38,290 nt of DNA from Candidatus Saccharimonadota bacterium (GCA_905365145.1 CAJPIO010000006.1:1-38290), one strand, 5' to 3'. Numbered from the stretch's first letter, positions 8,640 to 17,866 are shown. Notes: generated by a model from the sequence alone, not told the origin. Translations and numbers: made by a program.

Positions 8640-8722
8640 ATTGTTAGGGAACTATAACGCGCAATAAAATGGCTTAGTATCTTACGCTGGTATTAAGAAG
8701 AATAGAAGTATGCTTATACTCA

Positions 8723-9694
8723 TTACTTATGCTTATCGCAAGCTATGCCGTCACCGTCTCTATCAAGATGCGGCGAATACCCCGGTTCGCCGCGGCGCAT
8801 ATGGCTATAGCCGGCAGCACGCGCTTCTTTGCAGCTACTAAAATGTAATTCTGCCGAGGGAGCGGGTGTAGGTGTTGCTGGGCGTGGGCGTGGAGGAGTT
8901 GTTGAAGCTGGTTGCGGAGCGGCAGGAATAGGGGCAACTTGGCGAGGTGCAGGCTGCGGTCGCGCTTGCTGCTGTTGCTGCCGAGCTTTAGCTGCGGCAG
9001 CCGCTGCCTCTTCTTGCTTTTTCTTTTCTTCAGCGTCTCTCTTGGCTTTCTCGGCACGCTCTTTTTCTTCCTGCTTGGATTTTTCTAATTTGGCAATACG
9101 CTCAGAGAGCTGACCGCGTTTATCCTCTGGTAATTTATTGACATCCGACTTGGCGCGGGAGATATTCTCGTCGTTCGATTGCTGCTCGGCTTTTTTAACC
9201 GATTCCTCAGCACGTTTGAGGGCTTTTTCTAGCTCTTGTTTGTCATAATCAGCTTTCGTTTGGCGGTGAAACCTGATAGCTTTATCACCGTGGCGTTTGC
9301 CATCGATGACGGATATAGAAATATTGCTGTCGCCCTCTTTTATGTCTTTAATTTCATACTTAATATCGCCAGCTGAATTTTTATGCCCGTGTATGCTAGT
9401 CTTACCGTTAGCTACCTTTACCTCGGCAAGTAAGCTGACTCCTGATATTTTAGCAGAAATTTCGCGCTTGTCGGTGTGGTAATCAAGCTTAATGTTTTCG
9501 TCCACATTGGAAATAACGATAGGAACATTGTCCTTCTCAAGGCGAGACTGCTCCATTACATTGCTGGCATGTCCTATAACAGCAAGAGTAACGACAACTC
9601 CGCCAAAGATAAGCCAGCCACGCTTATACTTCTTAGTAGAGGTCTTATTCTTGCTCTCTTTCTGTTGTATTTGTCCAAACTTTTTTATAGCCAT
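8723..9694 (-). CDS. Membrane-anchored Excalibur calcium-binding domain protein
   Basis: A 323-aa surface protein. A basic cytoplasmic start is followed by one membrane helix (about residues 26-44, LIFGGVVVTLAVIGHAS), an extracellular beta-type domain to about residue 145, a long Lys/Glu coiled coil (about 150-235), then a Pro/Ala/Gln-rich linker, and at the extreme C-terminus an Excalibur domain with CKEARAAG and the calcium loop DRDGDGIACD. Excalibur domains are found on surface proteins of Gram-positive bacteria, often with nuclease domains; here no nuclease is attached. The start ATG is preceded by AGGA 8-9 nt upstream, so this gene seems leadered. It is the only minus gene among plus genes. 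Confidence 0.8.
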   Translation of the reverse strand: MAIKKFGQIQQKESKNKTSTKKYKRGWLIFGGVVVTLAVIGHASNVMEQSRLEKDNVPIVISNVDENIKLDYHTDKREISAKISGVSLLAEVKVANGKTSIHGHKNSAGDIKYEIKDIKEGDSNISISVIDGKRHGDKAIRFHRQTKADYDKQELEKALKRAEESVKKAEQQSNDENISRAKSDVNKLPEDKRGQLSERIAKLEKSKQEEKERAEKAKRDAEEKKKQEEAAAAAAKARQQQQQARPQPAPRQVAPIPAAPQPASTTPPRPRPATPTPAPSAELHFSSCKEARAAGYSHMRRGEPGYSPHLDRDGDGIACDKHK

Positions 9695-9901
9695 TGTTAT
9701 TTTCCTAGATATCTTTAATTAATTTAACTATCCAATCCGCTTATAAACATATCACAACATACTCCAGACAACAATATAACTTATAGCTTCTAAACATTTA
9801 GAGCAATCGCCCTAGCAATTAAGAACCCTGAGACACCATCACTACATCTGCGAACCCCAAGATAGAGCACGACGGTAAAAACCTCATAGAAAAGATCATG
9901 C

Positions 9902-9907
9902 TATACT
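9902..9907 (+). promoter_or_regulatory. -10 box predicting a leaderless DUF2726 mRNA
   Basis: TATACT ends 7 nt before the ATG at 9915, with no SD between and no good -35 box at 17 bp. See the leaderless finding. Confidence 0.45.
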
Positions 9908-9914
9908 TACATTA

Positions 9915-10415
9915 ATGGAAGTACTATTTGTCATAATCATAATTTTTGCCTTAGTAGCAATCGGAGTAAAAACAAATAATAATATCGCCAAAAAACCAAA
10001 GAGAGAATACGTATACGCTAAAAAAGCCTGCGCAATGACACAGCACGAGCTAATATTCTATAAAACCCTGCTTGAAGCAATAAGCGGCTGCGTAATCATC
10101 CCGCAAGCTCACTTAAGCATGTTTTTAGATCATAAGGTTTACGGACAGAACTGGAGCAGGGCATTTTCAAGAATCAACGGCAAATCAGTGGATTTTCTTA
10201 TTTGCACCAATAATATGAAACCGCTCATAGCTATTGAACTTGACGACAACACCCATGATCGTCCTGACCGCCAAAAGCGCGACATTTTCGTTAACTCAAT
10301 TATAAGCAATGCAAATATGCCCCTGCTGCGGTTTAAGGGGGATGAGTGGAATAGTGAAATCATCAAGCGAGAGGTCGCCCGCGCTATTAAAGAATCAACT
10401 CTCGAAAAACTATAG
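9915..10415 (+). CDS. DUF2726 protein, restriction-endonuclease-like fold, membrane-anchored
   Basis: A 166-aa protein. Residues 3-18 form a hydrophobic helix, followed by a basic linker. The rest matches the DUF2726 pattern: helices around YAKKACAMTQHELIFYKTL, a strand with Asp93 in GKSVDFLIC, then Glu108 in PLIAIELDD with Asp110, then HDRPDRQKRD. The layout D-x14-E-x-D resembles a PD-(D/E)xK site with the lysine replaced, so nuclease activity is possible but unproven. Base composition is more AT-rich than the housekeeping genes. It stands alone with large gaps on both sides, typical of an accessory gene. The role may be in DNA processing; there is no direct evidence. Confidence 0.7.
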   Translation: MEVLFVIIIIFALVAIGVKTNNNIAKKPKREYVYAKKACAMTQHELIFYKTLLEAISGCVIIPQAHLSMFLDHKVYGQNWSRAFSRINGKSVDFLICTNNMKPLIAIELDDNTHDRPDRQKRDIFVNSIISNANMPLLRFKGDEWNSEIIKREVARAIKESTLEKL

Positions 10416-10904
10416 AACAAAAAGCGAACTAATTATCCGCAGGTTTCTTAAAGTAATGCCAGAATAATTATCTAACAATTGCCAATATTTCATAGATTCA
10501 TAAAATACCATCTTTAGCGATCAAAGCCCAAACCATAATCAATAACACAAATTAGCGCGCCAAAAGCCATCAACAGCTCATAGCAATAAAAACATGGAAC
10601 ATGGCAAATATAGATTTAGAACATAAATATACCGGCAGACCCAAACAGGGCGGTAGCATAATTAATCGCCGCCGATACCTACAAAAGTTTACAAACTACA
10701 TAAATTTATCTTGAAAAAAGACGATGGAGTAATCATGTTTCGTAGATAGTTTTAATGTCGCACAATGTCCGTTTTACGTCTTATAATCTATGTTGTCAGG
10801 ATGATTAATCATACGTTCGCAAATAACGATTTTACTTGATACAAGCCGCAGCTTATTAATCTTGGTCTAAAATGGGGAGCCTTAACCACGCTACTAGAGT
10901 CATC

Positions 10905-10928
10905 TTTTACTTTTACTTTTACTTTTAC
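10905..10928 (+). repeat. TTTTAC tandem hexamer, four exact copies
   Basis: Four head-to-tail copies of TTTTAC followed by a degenerate TTTTTA. A pyrimidine-rich low-melting tract; it could be a slippage-prone repeat or a DNA-unwinding element. Confidence 0.85.
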
Positions 10929-11048
10929 TTTTTATTCGCTATATAAAAAAATACCGCCAACCAGCAGTTATATAGATATAAGTCCACGCACTCGAAAACA
11001 AACTCGAAATTTAAATTGTAGTAATTAGCACATGTTTATAGACTTAAG

Positions 11049-11057
11049 TTATCCACA
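11049..11057 (+). promoter_or_regulatory. Perfect DnaA box
   Basis: TTATCCACA matches the bacterial DnaA consensus at all nine positions. It is the only perfect copy I saw in the gap, so it may regulate a gene or titrate DnaA rather than mark an origin. Confidence 0.5.
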
Positions 11058-11267
11058 GAAAAAATCTCAGCGCTGTGAGAATAAATTTGCATTTTTTCAA
11101 AAATATTATCCCCTACTACTTTTCCCGCCCCACCTGCTTTATTTGACTTTTTGCATTTTCAATATTTTAATATAGTTTTTTCACCTAGCCTTTTTAGCTG
11201 CTTAATAGAACAAAAGTAGAACATAACTCACCAATACAAGAGTAGCCTACTATCTAAAGCCTCTTTC

Positions 11268-12218
11268 TCATTTATAAAAAGCACGCCTACTCACCCGCAC
11301 ATCAATATACTCTGCAGCTACGCCTCTGTTCGTTAAATAGCGGATGGCACGCACCGCGTCTTCGACTTGGCCAGCCGCTGGGCGGTCAACTGTCATTTTA
11401 ATCGAGTACCCCACCCCGTCGAGACTGACTAGCACCTGGCGAGTAGTACTAGCTGGCAGAATCATTTTATTAACAGTAAGATTGTTTTCTTTGAAATGCC
11501 CCACAACCTTACCGATAAACTGCAGGAAACGGCCGCTAATTACTGAATTGCCAACGCTTGCACGAATTCCAGTTTGATCCTCGACGGCGATAACTGACGT
11601 ACCGAGGATATTACGTTCAAATACTACACCTGTGCTATCAACATAAGCTTTCGTGCTACCAGACTGCCAATAAACCACTGGCGAACGCAAATTAACCGAA
11701 AAATCGGCCGACCAGAGAGCACCTTTAGCTGGCGGCGACACGCTAGACACCTCTGGGTATCTACTTTGAATGGCTCGGCTAAGATTATTAGCATTGATGT
11801 TTACAGCCAACCGCTCGAGCGGATTAGCAGAGAGGTAATCTTGAATTGCTGCTGCATAATCGCGGGCGGCAGTTTGTACTTCTGGATCGTTACTAGTGCC
11901 GACAATTTGCACTTTCGGCTCGACAATAATCTGAGTAAGCAGCCACCCCAAACCAGCAATTAGCACTAATGCGCTAATCAACGCTAAGCGGATAGAGCGG
12001 CGTTTGCGCTTCAGGTTGTGCGCCTGCACGCGCGGTGATTGCAAGCTAGCCGATTGCTCATTAGGACTAGGCACCGAGGAAATGAGGCTACCAGTCAAGG
12101 TACGATTACGCCGAAATAGTGTTCCCGCACTAGGCGAGCTATCATTAACCACAGCACGGCGCCGCACAGGCTGTGCGGCGCGGCGTGATTTAGATTTTTT
12201 CGATCTCATACCAAACAT
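11268..12218 (-). CDS. ftsQ: Cell-division protein FtsQ/DivIB-like
   Basis: A bitopic division protein linking FtsL/FtsB and the septal synthase. I use the ATG at 12218 (MFGMRSKKSK), giving 316 aa; the frame is open further upstream, but that would run into the end of murG. A long basic, disordered cytoplasmic tail (about residues 1-85) precedes one membrane helix (LALISALVLIAGLGWLLTQI). A POTRA-like domain follows (PKVQIVG at its start), then the beta-rich FtsQ domain with a strand containing SPVVYWQSGSTKAYVDSTG and a helical C-terminus. It is the last gene of the dcw run. A TATAAT at 12232-12237 overlaps the murG stop, 13 nt before this ATG, so it may have its own promoter. Confidence 0.8.
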   Translation of the reverse strand: MFGMRSKKSKSRRAAQPVRRRAVVNDSSPSAGTLFRRNRTLTGSLISSVPSPNEQSASLQSPRVQAHNLKRKRRSIRLALISALVLIAGLGWLLTQIIVEPKVQIVGTSNDPEVQTAARDYAAAIQDYLSANPLERLAVNINANNLSRAIQSRYPEVSSVSPPAKGALWSADFSVNLRSPVVYWQSGSTKAYVDSTGVVFERNILGTSVIAVEDQTGIRASVGNSVISGRFLQFIGKVVGHFKENNLTVNKMILPASTTRQVLVSLDGVGYSIKMTVDRPAAGQVEDAVRAIRYLTNRGVAAEYIDVRVSRRAFYK

Positions 12219-12237
12219 GCTTGTGGTATTAATTATA

Positions 12238-13425
12238 TCATTTTGCAGCGCTATCAGGGTTTGTTCGGCAGCTATTAGCAGCATCTAGAATCATATCAGC
12301 CATATCTTTAGCAGCACCAGGGTGCGCAAACGACAGAAAAGCCTGCCCCATTCGCCGTGCTTCTGCGGGATCGTCAATAACGTTTTTTATCTCGTCGACG
12401 AGCAGCTGCGGCGTTTTTTCCATTTGCATTTCATCAATAACTTTGACAGCGCCTTTATCTTCATACACCTTAGCATTTTTAATTTGATGACCACCGGTCA
12501 AAAAGCCATTCGGTACCAGAATCGTTGGCTTGGCCAGCGCCGCCAACTCGAGAATTGTGGTCGCACCAGCTCGTGCTACCACAACATCAGCCGCACCAAG
12601 CATATCAATCATACCATCGCTAACGAAATCGTAAACTTTAACTTGATCTATATCCTCTGGCAATCGCCGTCGAATCTCGGCATATTGGCCAGTACCAGTT
12701 ATTAAAATTACGCTAGTGAACTGTGTAAGTTCGCTAATAGTATCTGCCACAGCATTATTCAACCGTTCCGCACCCAAACCGCCGCCAGTAACCAGCACTA
12801 ACGGTCTGTTACTTGGAAATCCTAGTTTTTCCTTAACCACGCGGCGCTGTTGCTCGCTGTACGGCTTAAATCCCTCGCGGATTGGTACGCCAACGTAACG
12901 ACTAATCGCCTTGGGGTACGGATAATATTCTAGCGGAGCACCAGTACCAATGCGATCAGCCCAACGTGCCAATACGCGATTAGTTAACCCTGGATGAGCG
13001 TCTGAGTCGTGAATTACCAGCGGAATGCGCAGCACATGTGCCGCCAAGCCGACCGGCATGCAAACGTAGCCTCCTTTCGTAAATATCACATCTGGACGCC
13101 AGGCAATCAGCTTCACTAAGCTCTGAACAAAACCCACGCACACCTTCAGCGCATCAATAAAATTTGGCCACACAATCGTCCGTAAGCGTAACAGCTGACG
13201 TACAACGCTAAGATTATGATAGCGGCGTAATTTACCGCTAGCAATGACATCTACGCGCACCGAGTTATCAAAGCTAGCCATAACATTGCGCGCTTGCTTG
13301 CTAAATTTGCGGTCAACCCAAAACCGCAGTTCTGCATCTGGCTGCTGTTTTTTAACTTCTCGCAACACGGCGACGACTGGAGTAACGTGACCCCCCGAGC
13401 CGCCGCCTACGGCTAATATCCGCAT
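12238..13425 (-). CDS. murG: UDP-GlcNAc transferase MurG (lipid II synthesis)
   Basis: This peripheral membrane enzyme adds GlcNAc to lipid I, making lipid II. It is 395 aa, slightly longer than usual. The N-terminal GGGSGGH loop is at residues 7-13, and the second domain carries VLVTGGGLGAERLN and the sugar-nucleotide site GAADVVVARAGATTILEL. The start is fixed by the GGGSGGH motif and by a perfect AGGAGG 5 nt before the ATG. The first 74 nt overlap the end of ftsW in another frame, so ftsW and murG are tightly coupled. It stops with TGA 20 nt before the ftsQ ATG. Confidence 0.93.
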   Translation of the reverse strand: MRILAVGGGSGGHVTPVVAVLREVKKQQPDAELRFWVDRKFSKQARNVMASFDNSVRVDVIASGKLRRYHNLSVVRQLLRLRTIVWPNFIDALKVCVGFVQSLVKLIAWRPDVIFTKGGYVCMPVGLAAHVLRIPLVIHDSDAHPGLTNRVLARWADRIGTGAPLEYYPYPKAISRYVGVPIREGFKPYSEQQRRVVKEKLGFPSNRPLVLVTGGGLGAERLNNAVADTISELTQFTSVILITGTGQYAEIRRRLPEDIDQVKVYDFVSDGMIDMLGAADVVVARAGATTILELAALAKPTILVPNGFLTGGHQIKNAKVYEDKGAVKVIDEMQMEKTPQLLVDEIKNVIDDPAEARRMGQAFLSFAHPGAAKDMADMILDAANSCRTNPDSAAK

Positions 13426-14650
13426 CTTGGCCTCCTATATCTATTGGTTTATGCGCAGTATATCGTGATAGCTGAAAAACAATCCCCAAAGCCGCGCCCG
13501 AAAACAGCATACTACTACCGCCAGCACTCAAGAACGGCAGCGTTATACCTGTTAACGGCGCTAAGTGAATCATTGATGCAATATTCATGAAAAAGTGCGC
13601 AAATAACCAGCCAAAAATACCCGCCACTACCAATCGCCTGGTCATATCTGGCGAATATTCAGCAACTCGCAAAACCCGCAGCAACAAAGCTGCAAACAGC
13701 ACTACTACCAACACCGTCCCGGCAAAACCAAAAATCTCGCCAATTACGGCAAAAATCGAATCGTTAATTGCCTCTGGCAAGTAGCCTGTCGACTGAATAC
13801 TCTTGCCGATACCGCGGCCAGTTAACCCGCCTGTCCCCAACGCAATCATTGCGTTTTTGATATGATAATCGTTATCGTCTTGCGAGGCTGATTTACTCGC
13901 TCCGAAAAACGTCGTAATCCGTTCCAACCGGTGCGGCGCCGTTACTGCCGTGAGCCCCAAAAACAGCACGCCCACTAATGCAATTTGCATCAGAGTTTTC
14001 ATTCTTATCGTACTCACCATAAATATCGACGCCGCAGCCGCCGCTATCGCCACTCCCGAGCCCATGTCTTTTTGCAACACTACGACAATAAATAACAAAA
14101 AGCCGACCAACGCCGCTGCTGGATAGACTGTTTCTTTCAAGTCGTTTATCTTACCCTCTTGGTAGCGTTTACCTAAAAACACCGCCATATACAAAGTCAT
14201 TGCTAATTTTAGCAGCTCGGACGGCTGAAAATTAACTGGCCCCAAGTGAAACCAGCGATAAGCGCCTAGCGTGTTCTGCGCTACTGCATCAATATGCAGA
14301 ATATTTCCAATCAAAAAAAGCAAAAACGATAAGCCAATTCCAATCATCATTAACTGAAAAATATACTTCTTGAGATAATCAAACGGTACTAATACTAGCA
14401 GTACAAAACCACTAACTGCCAGGCTAATACCCATAAGCTGTTTGAAAAAGAAATACGTGCTAGAATAATCGCTGCCATAAGCACTATTCTGTAAATTAGC
14501 ATACTGCGGCCCGACCGAATAAACAATTATCATTCCTACTAGCATTAACAACGCCGCACATAACACCAACCAATAATCAGGCCGGTGTTTACGCTGGATT
14601 TTGCCATCGGTAAATTGTACGTACCTGTCGCGGTGCCGAGCGCCAATCAC
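13352..14650 (-). CDS. ftsW: SEDS-family peptidoglycan polymerase FtsW
   Basis: The septal glycan polymerase partner of FtsI. I choose GTG at 14650, whose GTGA overlaps the mraY TGA by 3 bases; this gives 432 aa and removes an implausible Gly/Asp-rich extension present in the longer open frame. About ten membrane helices are visible, with SEDS landmarks NTLGAYRWFHLGPVNFQPSE and TGITLPFLSAGGSSML. The C-terminus is Arg-rich and overlaps murG. Its position between mraY and murG, beside ftsI, supports FtsW over RodA. Confidence 0.9.
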   Translation of the reverse strand: MIGARHRDRYVQFTDGKIQRKHRPDYWLVLCAALLMLVGMIIVYSVGPQYANLQNSAYGSDYSSTYFFFKQLMGISLAVSGFVLLVLVPFDYLKKYIFQLMMIGIGLSFLLFLIGNILHIDAVAQNTLGAYRWFHLGPVNFQPSELLKLAMTLYMAVFLGKRYQEGKINDLKETVYPAAALVGFLLFIVVVLQKDMGSGVAIAAAAASIFMVSTIRMKTLMQIALVGVLFLGLTAVTAPHRLERITTFFGASKSASQDDNDYHIKNAMIALGTGGLTGRGIGKSIQSTGYLPEAINDSIFAVIGEIFGFAGTVLVVVLFAALLLRVLRVAEYSPDMTRRLVVAGIFGWLFAHFFMNIASMIHLAPLTGITLPFLSAGGSSMLFSGAALGIVFQLSRYTAHKPIDIGGQDADISRRRRLGGSRYSSRRRVARS

Positions 14651-15681
14651 GGAGCAATATGCCCCCCGGTCATCGCCATCGCCATCCCCACAAACGCCGC
14701 CACGCCAGCAATCACCCAAAAACGCATCGTCACTTTAGCCTCTGGCCAGCCTGATGCCTCCAGATGATGATGAATCGGCGCCGACAGGAATATCTTGCGA
14801 TGGAATAATTTCTTGCTGGTCATCTGCAACAAGCTCGACCCAGCCTCGACCACGAACAATATGCCGATAATCGGCAGCAAAAACAGCGTGTTGGTCATCA
14901 TCGCTACCACGCCCAAGCTCGTCCCAAAAGCAAAGCTGCCAACATCGCCCATAAAGAATCGCGCTGGAAAGATATTGAACCACAGATAACTCAGCAAAGC
15001 GCCGACCACTGTGAAGCAGAACGCCGCTAACTTCAAGTGGCCTTGCAGTAGCGCAATCACACCAAATGCCGAAAATGACGTTATCAGCAAACCGCCCGCC
15101 AAGCCGTCCAGGCCGTCGCTTATATTAACCGCGTTACCCGTCGCTACCACCACAAACACAAACAACCCGACAATCCACGCGCCCATTTGCCAATCGCCAA
15201 CGTATGGGATATGCACCGACGAGTAGCCAAGCTTGCAGAAGAAGAACCAGCCCAGCACCAGCCCGACACCGATAATCATGGCAAATTTCACCCAGCTACG
15301 CAAGCCAGCATCCTTGCGGTTAGAGCCAAAAACGTTCAAAATATCATCAATCAGACCAATCGCCGCGCCGCCAACCAACGCCGCCAATGGCAGCCAAGTT
15401 TGCGCTCGATCCAGATTAAAGGCCAGCGTCACCGCCATAATCGCCACTACGGCAATTATTCCCGCCATGGTCGGAATATGCCGCTCGATTTTCTTCTTAT
15501 GTAATAAGTTAAAAATCTTGAGTTTTTCGCCAGTTACCGCTGCCGTACGCTGTGTTTTCCAGAATTTATATTTGTAAGCAAAATATGTATATACTGGCGT
15601 TAGCAGCATCGCCAGTAGAAACGCCATCAAGCTCATTAGAAAAACAGAGTTCAATTCGTTTCCAAAAGTTACAATCGACAT
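14647..15681 (-). CDS. mraY: Phospho-MurNAc-pentapeptide transferase MraY
   Basis: The integral membrane enzyme joining UDP-MurNAc-pentapeptide to undecaprenyl phosphate (lipid I). It is 344 aa with about ten helices. The family motifs are FIDD-type GLIDDILNVFG, NAVNISDGLDGLAGG, GDVGSFAFG, and the HHH-like APIHHHLEASG near the end. ftsI ends 21 nt upstream. Inside that gap a TATAAT box ends 6 nt before this ATG, so the gene may also be transcribed as a leaderless mRNA. Confidence 0.95.
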   Translation of the reverse strand: MSIVTFGNELNSVFLMSLMAFLLAMLLTPVYTYFAYKYKFWKTQRTAAVTGEKLKIFNLLHKKKIERHIPTMAGIIAVVAIMAVTLAFNLDRAQTWLPLAALVGGAAIGLIDDILNVFGSNRKDAGLRSWVKFAMIIGVGLVLGWFFFCKLGYSSVHIPYVGDWQMGAWIVGLFVFVVVATGNAVNISDGLDGLAGGLLITSFSAFGVIALLQGHLKLAAFCFTVVGALLSYLWFNIFPARFFMGDVGSFAFGTSLGVVAMMTNTLFLLPIIGILFVVEAGSSLLQMTSKKLFHRKIFLSAPIHHHLEASGWPEAKVTMRFWVIAGVAAFVGMAMAMTGGHIAP

Positions 15682-15687
15682 ATTACC

Positions 15688-15693
15688 ATTATA
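15688..15693 (-). promoter_or_regulatory. Internal -10 box before mraY
   Basis: TATAAT on the minus strand, followed by 6 nt (GGTAAT) and the mraY ATG. An internal promoter inside the dcw run would uncouple lipid I synthesis from ftsI. Confidence 0.45.
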
Positions 15694-15702
15694 CTCCCTA
15701 CC

Positions 15703-17460
15703 CTACTCTCTCGGGGCTAATTTTAAGTATTTTATCATCCAGTTGGATATCTCGTTAAAAATAGGCTTGGCGTCCGAGCCGCCGCCCATACCGCGGCCGT
15801 CTGCCGCTATCTCTACCATGATAACGTAACGCGGAATTTTGCCGTATTCACCGCCAAAGCCCAGATAGGTACCAATCGTCTCGTTATCGTCATACTTGCC
15901 GTTAACAATCACCTGCGAAGTACCGGTCTTGCCGCCGACTAGCCAGCGTTCCGAGTCGTCATGCGGCTTATATGTCGCATAATGAGCCTGATGTACCATT
16001 TCGCGCACTGTCTGCGACGAAGCTTCGCTGATAGCACGAGCGCTAGTCTTCGCCGCCGTAGCCGCGAACTTGCCGCCATCACCCATCGTGCCGTTAATAA
16101 TCGTTGGCGCGTGATATACGCCGCCATTAACTACCGAACAAAAACCGCTCGCCACCTGCAGCATTGTCACATTCATACCCTGGCCAAACACCATATTACT
16201 GTAACGCACAGCATTACCTTCTTGCTGTGCTGGCGAAATAACTGTGCCGCCCGCCTCATTCGCTAGCTCAATACCAGTCAGCTGCCCCAGCCGGAAACGA
16301 TTATAAAAGTAATCATAAATCGTATCGCGAGCGCCGCGAGTAATATAAGAACCATTTCCCAGCCGCTGCGCAATCGTTACCATACCAGTATTCAGCGACC
16401 AGTTCAGCGCTGTCTGCATAGTGATGTCGCCATTCAAGAAGCTGTTTTTCGAAGCGTTATTGATTGTGATGTCTTCAACCTTGATTTTGCCAGTATTGTT
16501 GTAAGTACTCTGCGGCGAGATAACGCCTTTGTCGATTCCGGTCGCTACCGTGAAAGTCTTGACATCAGAGCCCGCTTCGTACGGATGCGAAATCGTATCA
16601 TTGTTAAAGACCGACACGTCAGAAGTATTGATATTCGATGGATCATACGTCGGCATATTAGCCATTGCTAGCACTTTACCAGTACTTGGCTCCATGACGA
16701 TAGCGCTTGCTCTAGTGGCTTTACTACGCTTAGCACCAGCCTCAAGCGCTGATTCGACTTGTGCCTGAATATTACGATCAATCGTCAAAATAATACTCTG
16801 GCCATTTACTGCCGGCTGGCGGACATTCTTATCGCCAATTGTCAGTGGTACGTCGCGAGCATCCGTCACCGTTTTGAGCATGCCGTCGCGCCCTGACAGA
16901 GTTTGGTTATTAGCTTGCTCGAAGCCATATACTCCCTTACCCTCGTGATTAACAAAACCCAAAACCTGGCTAGCCAATCGTCCTTCGGGATAAACTCGGC
17001 GCGTTCCAACTTCAAAGCCAATGCCTGCTAGCTTTTTCTTCTTGATTAATTCAGCCTGCGTCCGCGTAATATATTTCGTCAAAATTTGGTAGCGGCTAGG
17101 TTTTTTGTCGATCAGCGCCGCGAAACCATCAACTACGTTGCCGCCAGCGACGCTATTCAGCGTATCTACCACCGCCTGCTTGTCAGACACCTGTGTTGGA
17201 TCTGCCCAAACTTTATAGACAGTCTCATTCATCACCAGCGGCTTCGGGTCGCTGCCGTCCATAGCGTAAATCTCGCCGCGCTGCGCTTTGAGCGTGAATT
17301 TCTTGATCTGTTCATTATCGGCCTGCTTTACATAGTAATCATGCTGCACTACCTGCACCACGAAAAGCTGCACTACAAAAATGGCCGAGACGACCAACAC
17401 TATACTAAACAAAAAGCCAACTCTCGAGCGTCGAATAAAACGAGTTGGCGATACGCTCAT
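15703..17460 (-). CDS. ftsI: Penicillin-binding protein 2B/FtsI-type transpeptidase
   Basis: A septal class B PBP of 585 aa. An N-terminal membrane helix (about residues 14-34, FLFSIVLVVSAIFVVQLFVV) is followed by the RGEIYA start of the dimerisation domain. The transpeptidase motifs are the active-site SxxK in AGSDVKTFT, the SxN-type SLN in ALNWSLNTG, and KTG in VGGKTGTSQV. The usual STFK is SDVK here. The start is supported by AGGAG 9 nt upstream. It lies 13 nt after the FtsL-like gene, its expected partner. Confidence 0.92.
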   Translation of the reverse strand: MSVSPTRFIRRSRVGFLFSIVLVVSAIFVVQLFVVQVVQHDYYVKQADNEQIKKFTLKAQRGEIYAMDGSDPKPLVMNETVYKVWADPTQVSDKQAVVDTLNSVAGGNVVDGFAALIDKKPSRYQILTKYITRTQAELIKKKKLAGIGFEVGTRRVYPEGRLASQVLGFVNHEGKGVYGFEQANNQTLSGRDGMLKTVTDARDVPLTIGDKNVRQPAVNGQSIILTIDRNIQAQVESALEAGAKRSKATRASAIVMEPSTGKVLAMANMPTYDPSNINTSDVSVFNNDTISHPYEAGSDVKTFTVATGIDKGVISPQSTYNNTGKIKVEDITINNASKNSFLNGDITMQTALNWSLNTGMVTIAQRLGNGSYITRGARDTIYDYFYNRFRLGQLTGIELANEAGGTVISPAQQEGNAVRYSNMVFGQGMNVTMLQVASGFCSVVNGGVYHAPTIINGTMGDGGKFAATAAKTSARAISEASSQTVREMVHQAHYATYKPHDDSERWLVGGKTGTSQVIVNGKYDDNETIGTYLGFGGEYGKIPRYVIMVEIAADGRGMGGGSDAKPIFNEISNWMIKYLKLAPRE

Positions 17461-17473
17461 GATCTTAGAACTC

Positions 17474-17824
17474 CTATTTGCTTACATACTGAGTATCAGC
17501 CGGGGTAGCCATCCTTTGAGCAACGCTGCTGTCTTTAACTGATTGCAGAGCTGTTAGGCGAGCATTCTCAACCGCCAAATCGCTCTTCTGCTCGGTCAAC
17601 GTCGAAATTTTATTACTGACGTCATTTGACTCATAATCATAGCCCGAAACACTCCCCGCTTGTGTTAAGTATAACAGACCTAGCAGCGTCAAGAGAAGTG
17701 CAATAATAATCGCATTAGAAATCGGGCCGAGTTTGATAGCCGATGCAAAAGCAACTGTATTGCGGTTGCGCCCATAATTACCTTGGCGCCGGCTATTAAA
17801 TTGTGTAGTTCGTGAATATGACAT
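17474..17824 (-). CDS. ftsL: FtsL-like small division protein
   Basis: A 116-aa bitopic protein in the place where ftsL sits in dcw clusters. A basic Arg/Asn/Gln-rich cytoplasmic tail (1-33) precedes one helix (about 38-55, NAIIIALLLTLLGLLYLT). A short coiled coil (about 68-95, VSNKISTLTEQKSDLAVENARL) follows, as in FtsL/FtsB/DivIC. FtsL is poorly conserved, so the call rests on topology and position. No SD is visible at the ATG; a 200-nt leader with a 24-codon ORF and a stem-loop lies before it. Confidence 0.65.
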   Translation of the reverse strand: MSYSRTTQFNSRRQGNYGRNRNTVAFASAIKLGPISNAIIIALLLTLLGLLYLTQAGSVSGYDYESNDVSNKISTLTEQKSDLAVENARLTALQSVKDSSVAQRMATPADTQYVSK

Positions 17825-17866
17825 GTGGTGGATTCGTTTTTGTTATTTATTTTGACACTCAAAAGC

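Larger units (their letters stand above)
10416..11267. other. 850-bp AT-rich gap at the strand switch
   Basis: No reading frame of credible length or codon quality and no tRNA, SRP, tmRNA or RNase P core recognised. The gap separates the plus-strand block from the minus-strand dcw block, which run toward each other. It contains one perfect DnaA box, a one-mismatch box (TTATCCGCA, 10433-10441), a hexamer tandem repeat, and several T-rich runs. Its length is unusual for this compact genome. Confidence 0.6.

Noticed and set aside
8677..8720. Stem-loops between GNAT and Excalibur genes as a bidirectional terminator
   Set aside because: The stems (one 9 bp with two G-U pairs, one 5 bp) lack U-tracts on both strands.
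10416..11267. Calling the gap a replication origin
   Set aside because: Only one perfect DnaA box, no dnaA/dnaN/rpmH neighbours, and genes converge on it rather than diverge.
14651..14719. Longer FtsW N-terminus
   Set aside because: The extension is the mraY sequence read in another frame; GTG overlapping the mraY TGA is a normal coupled start.
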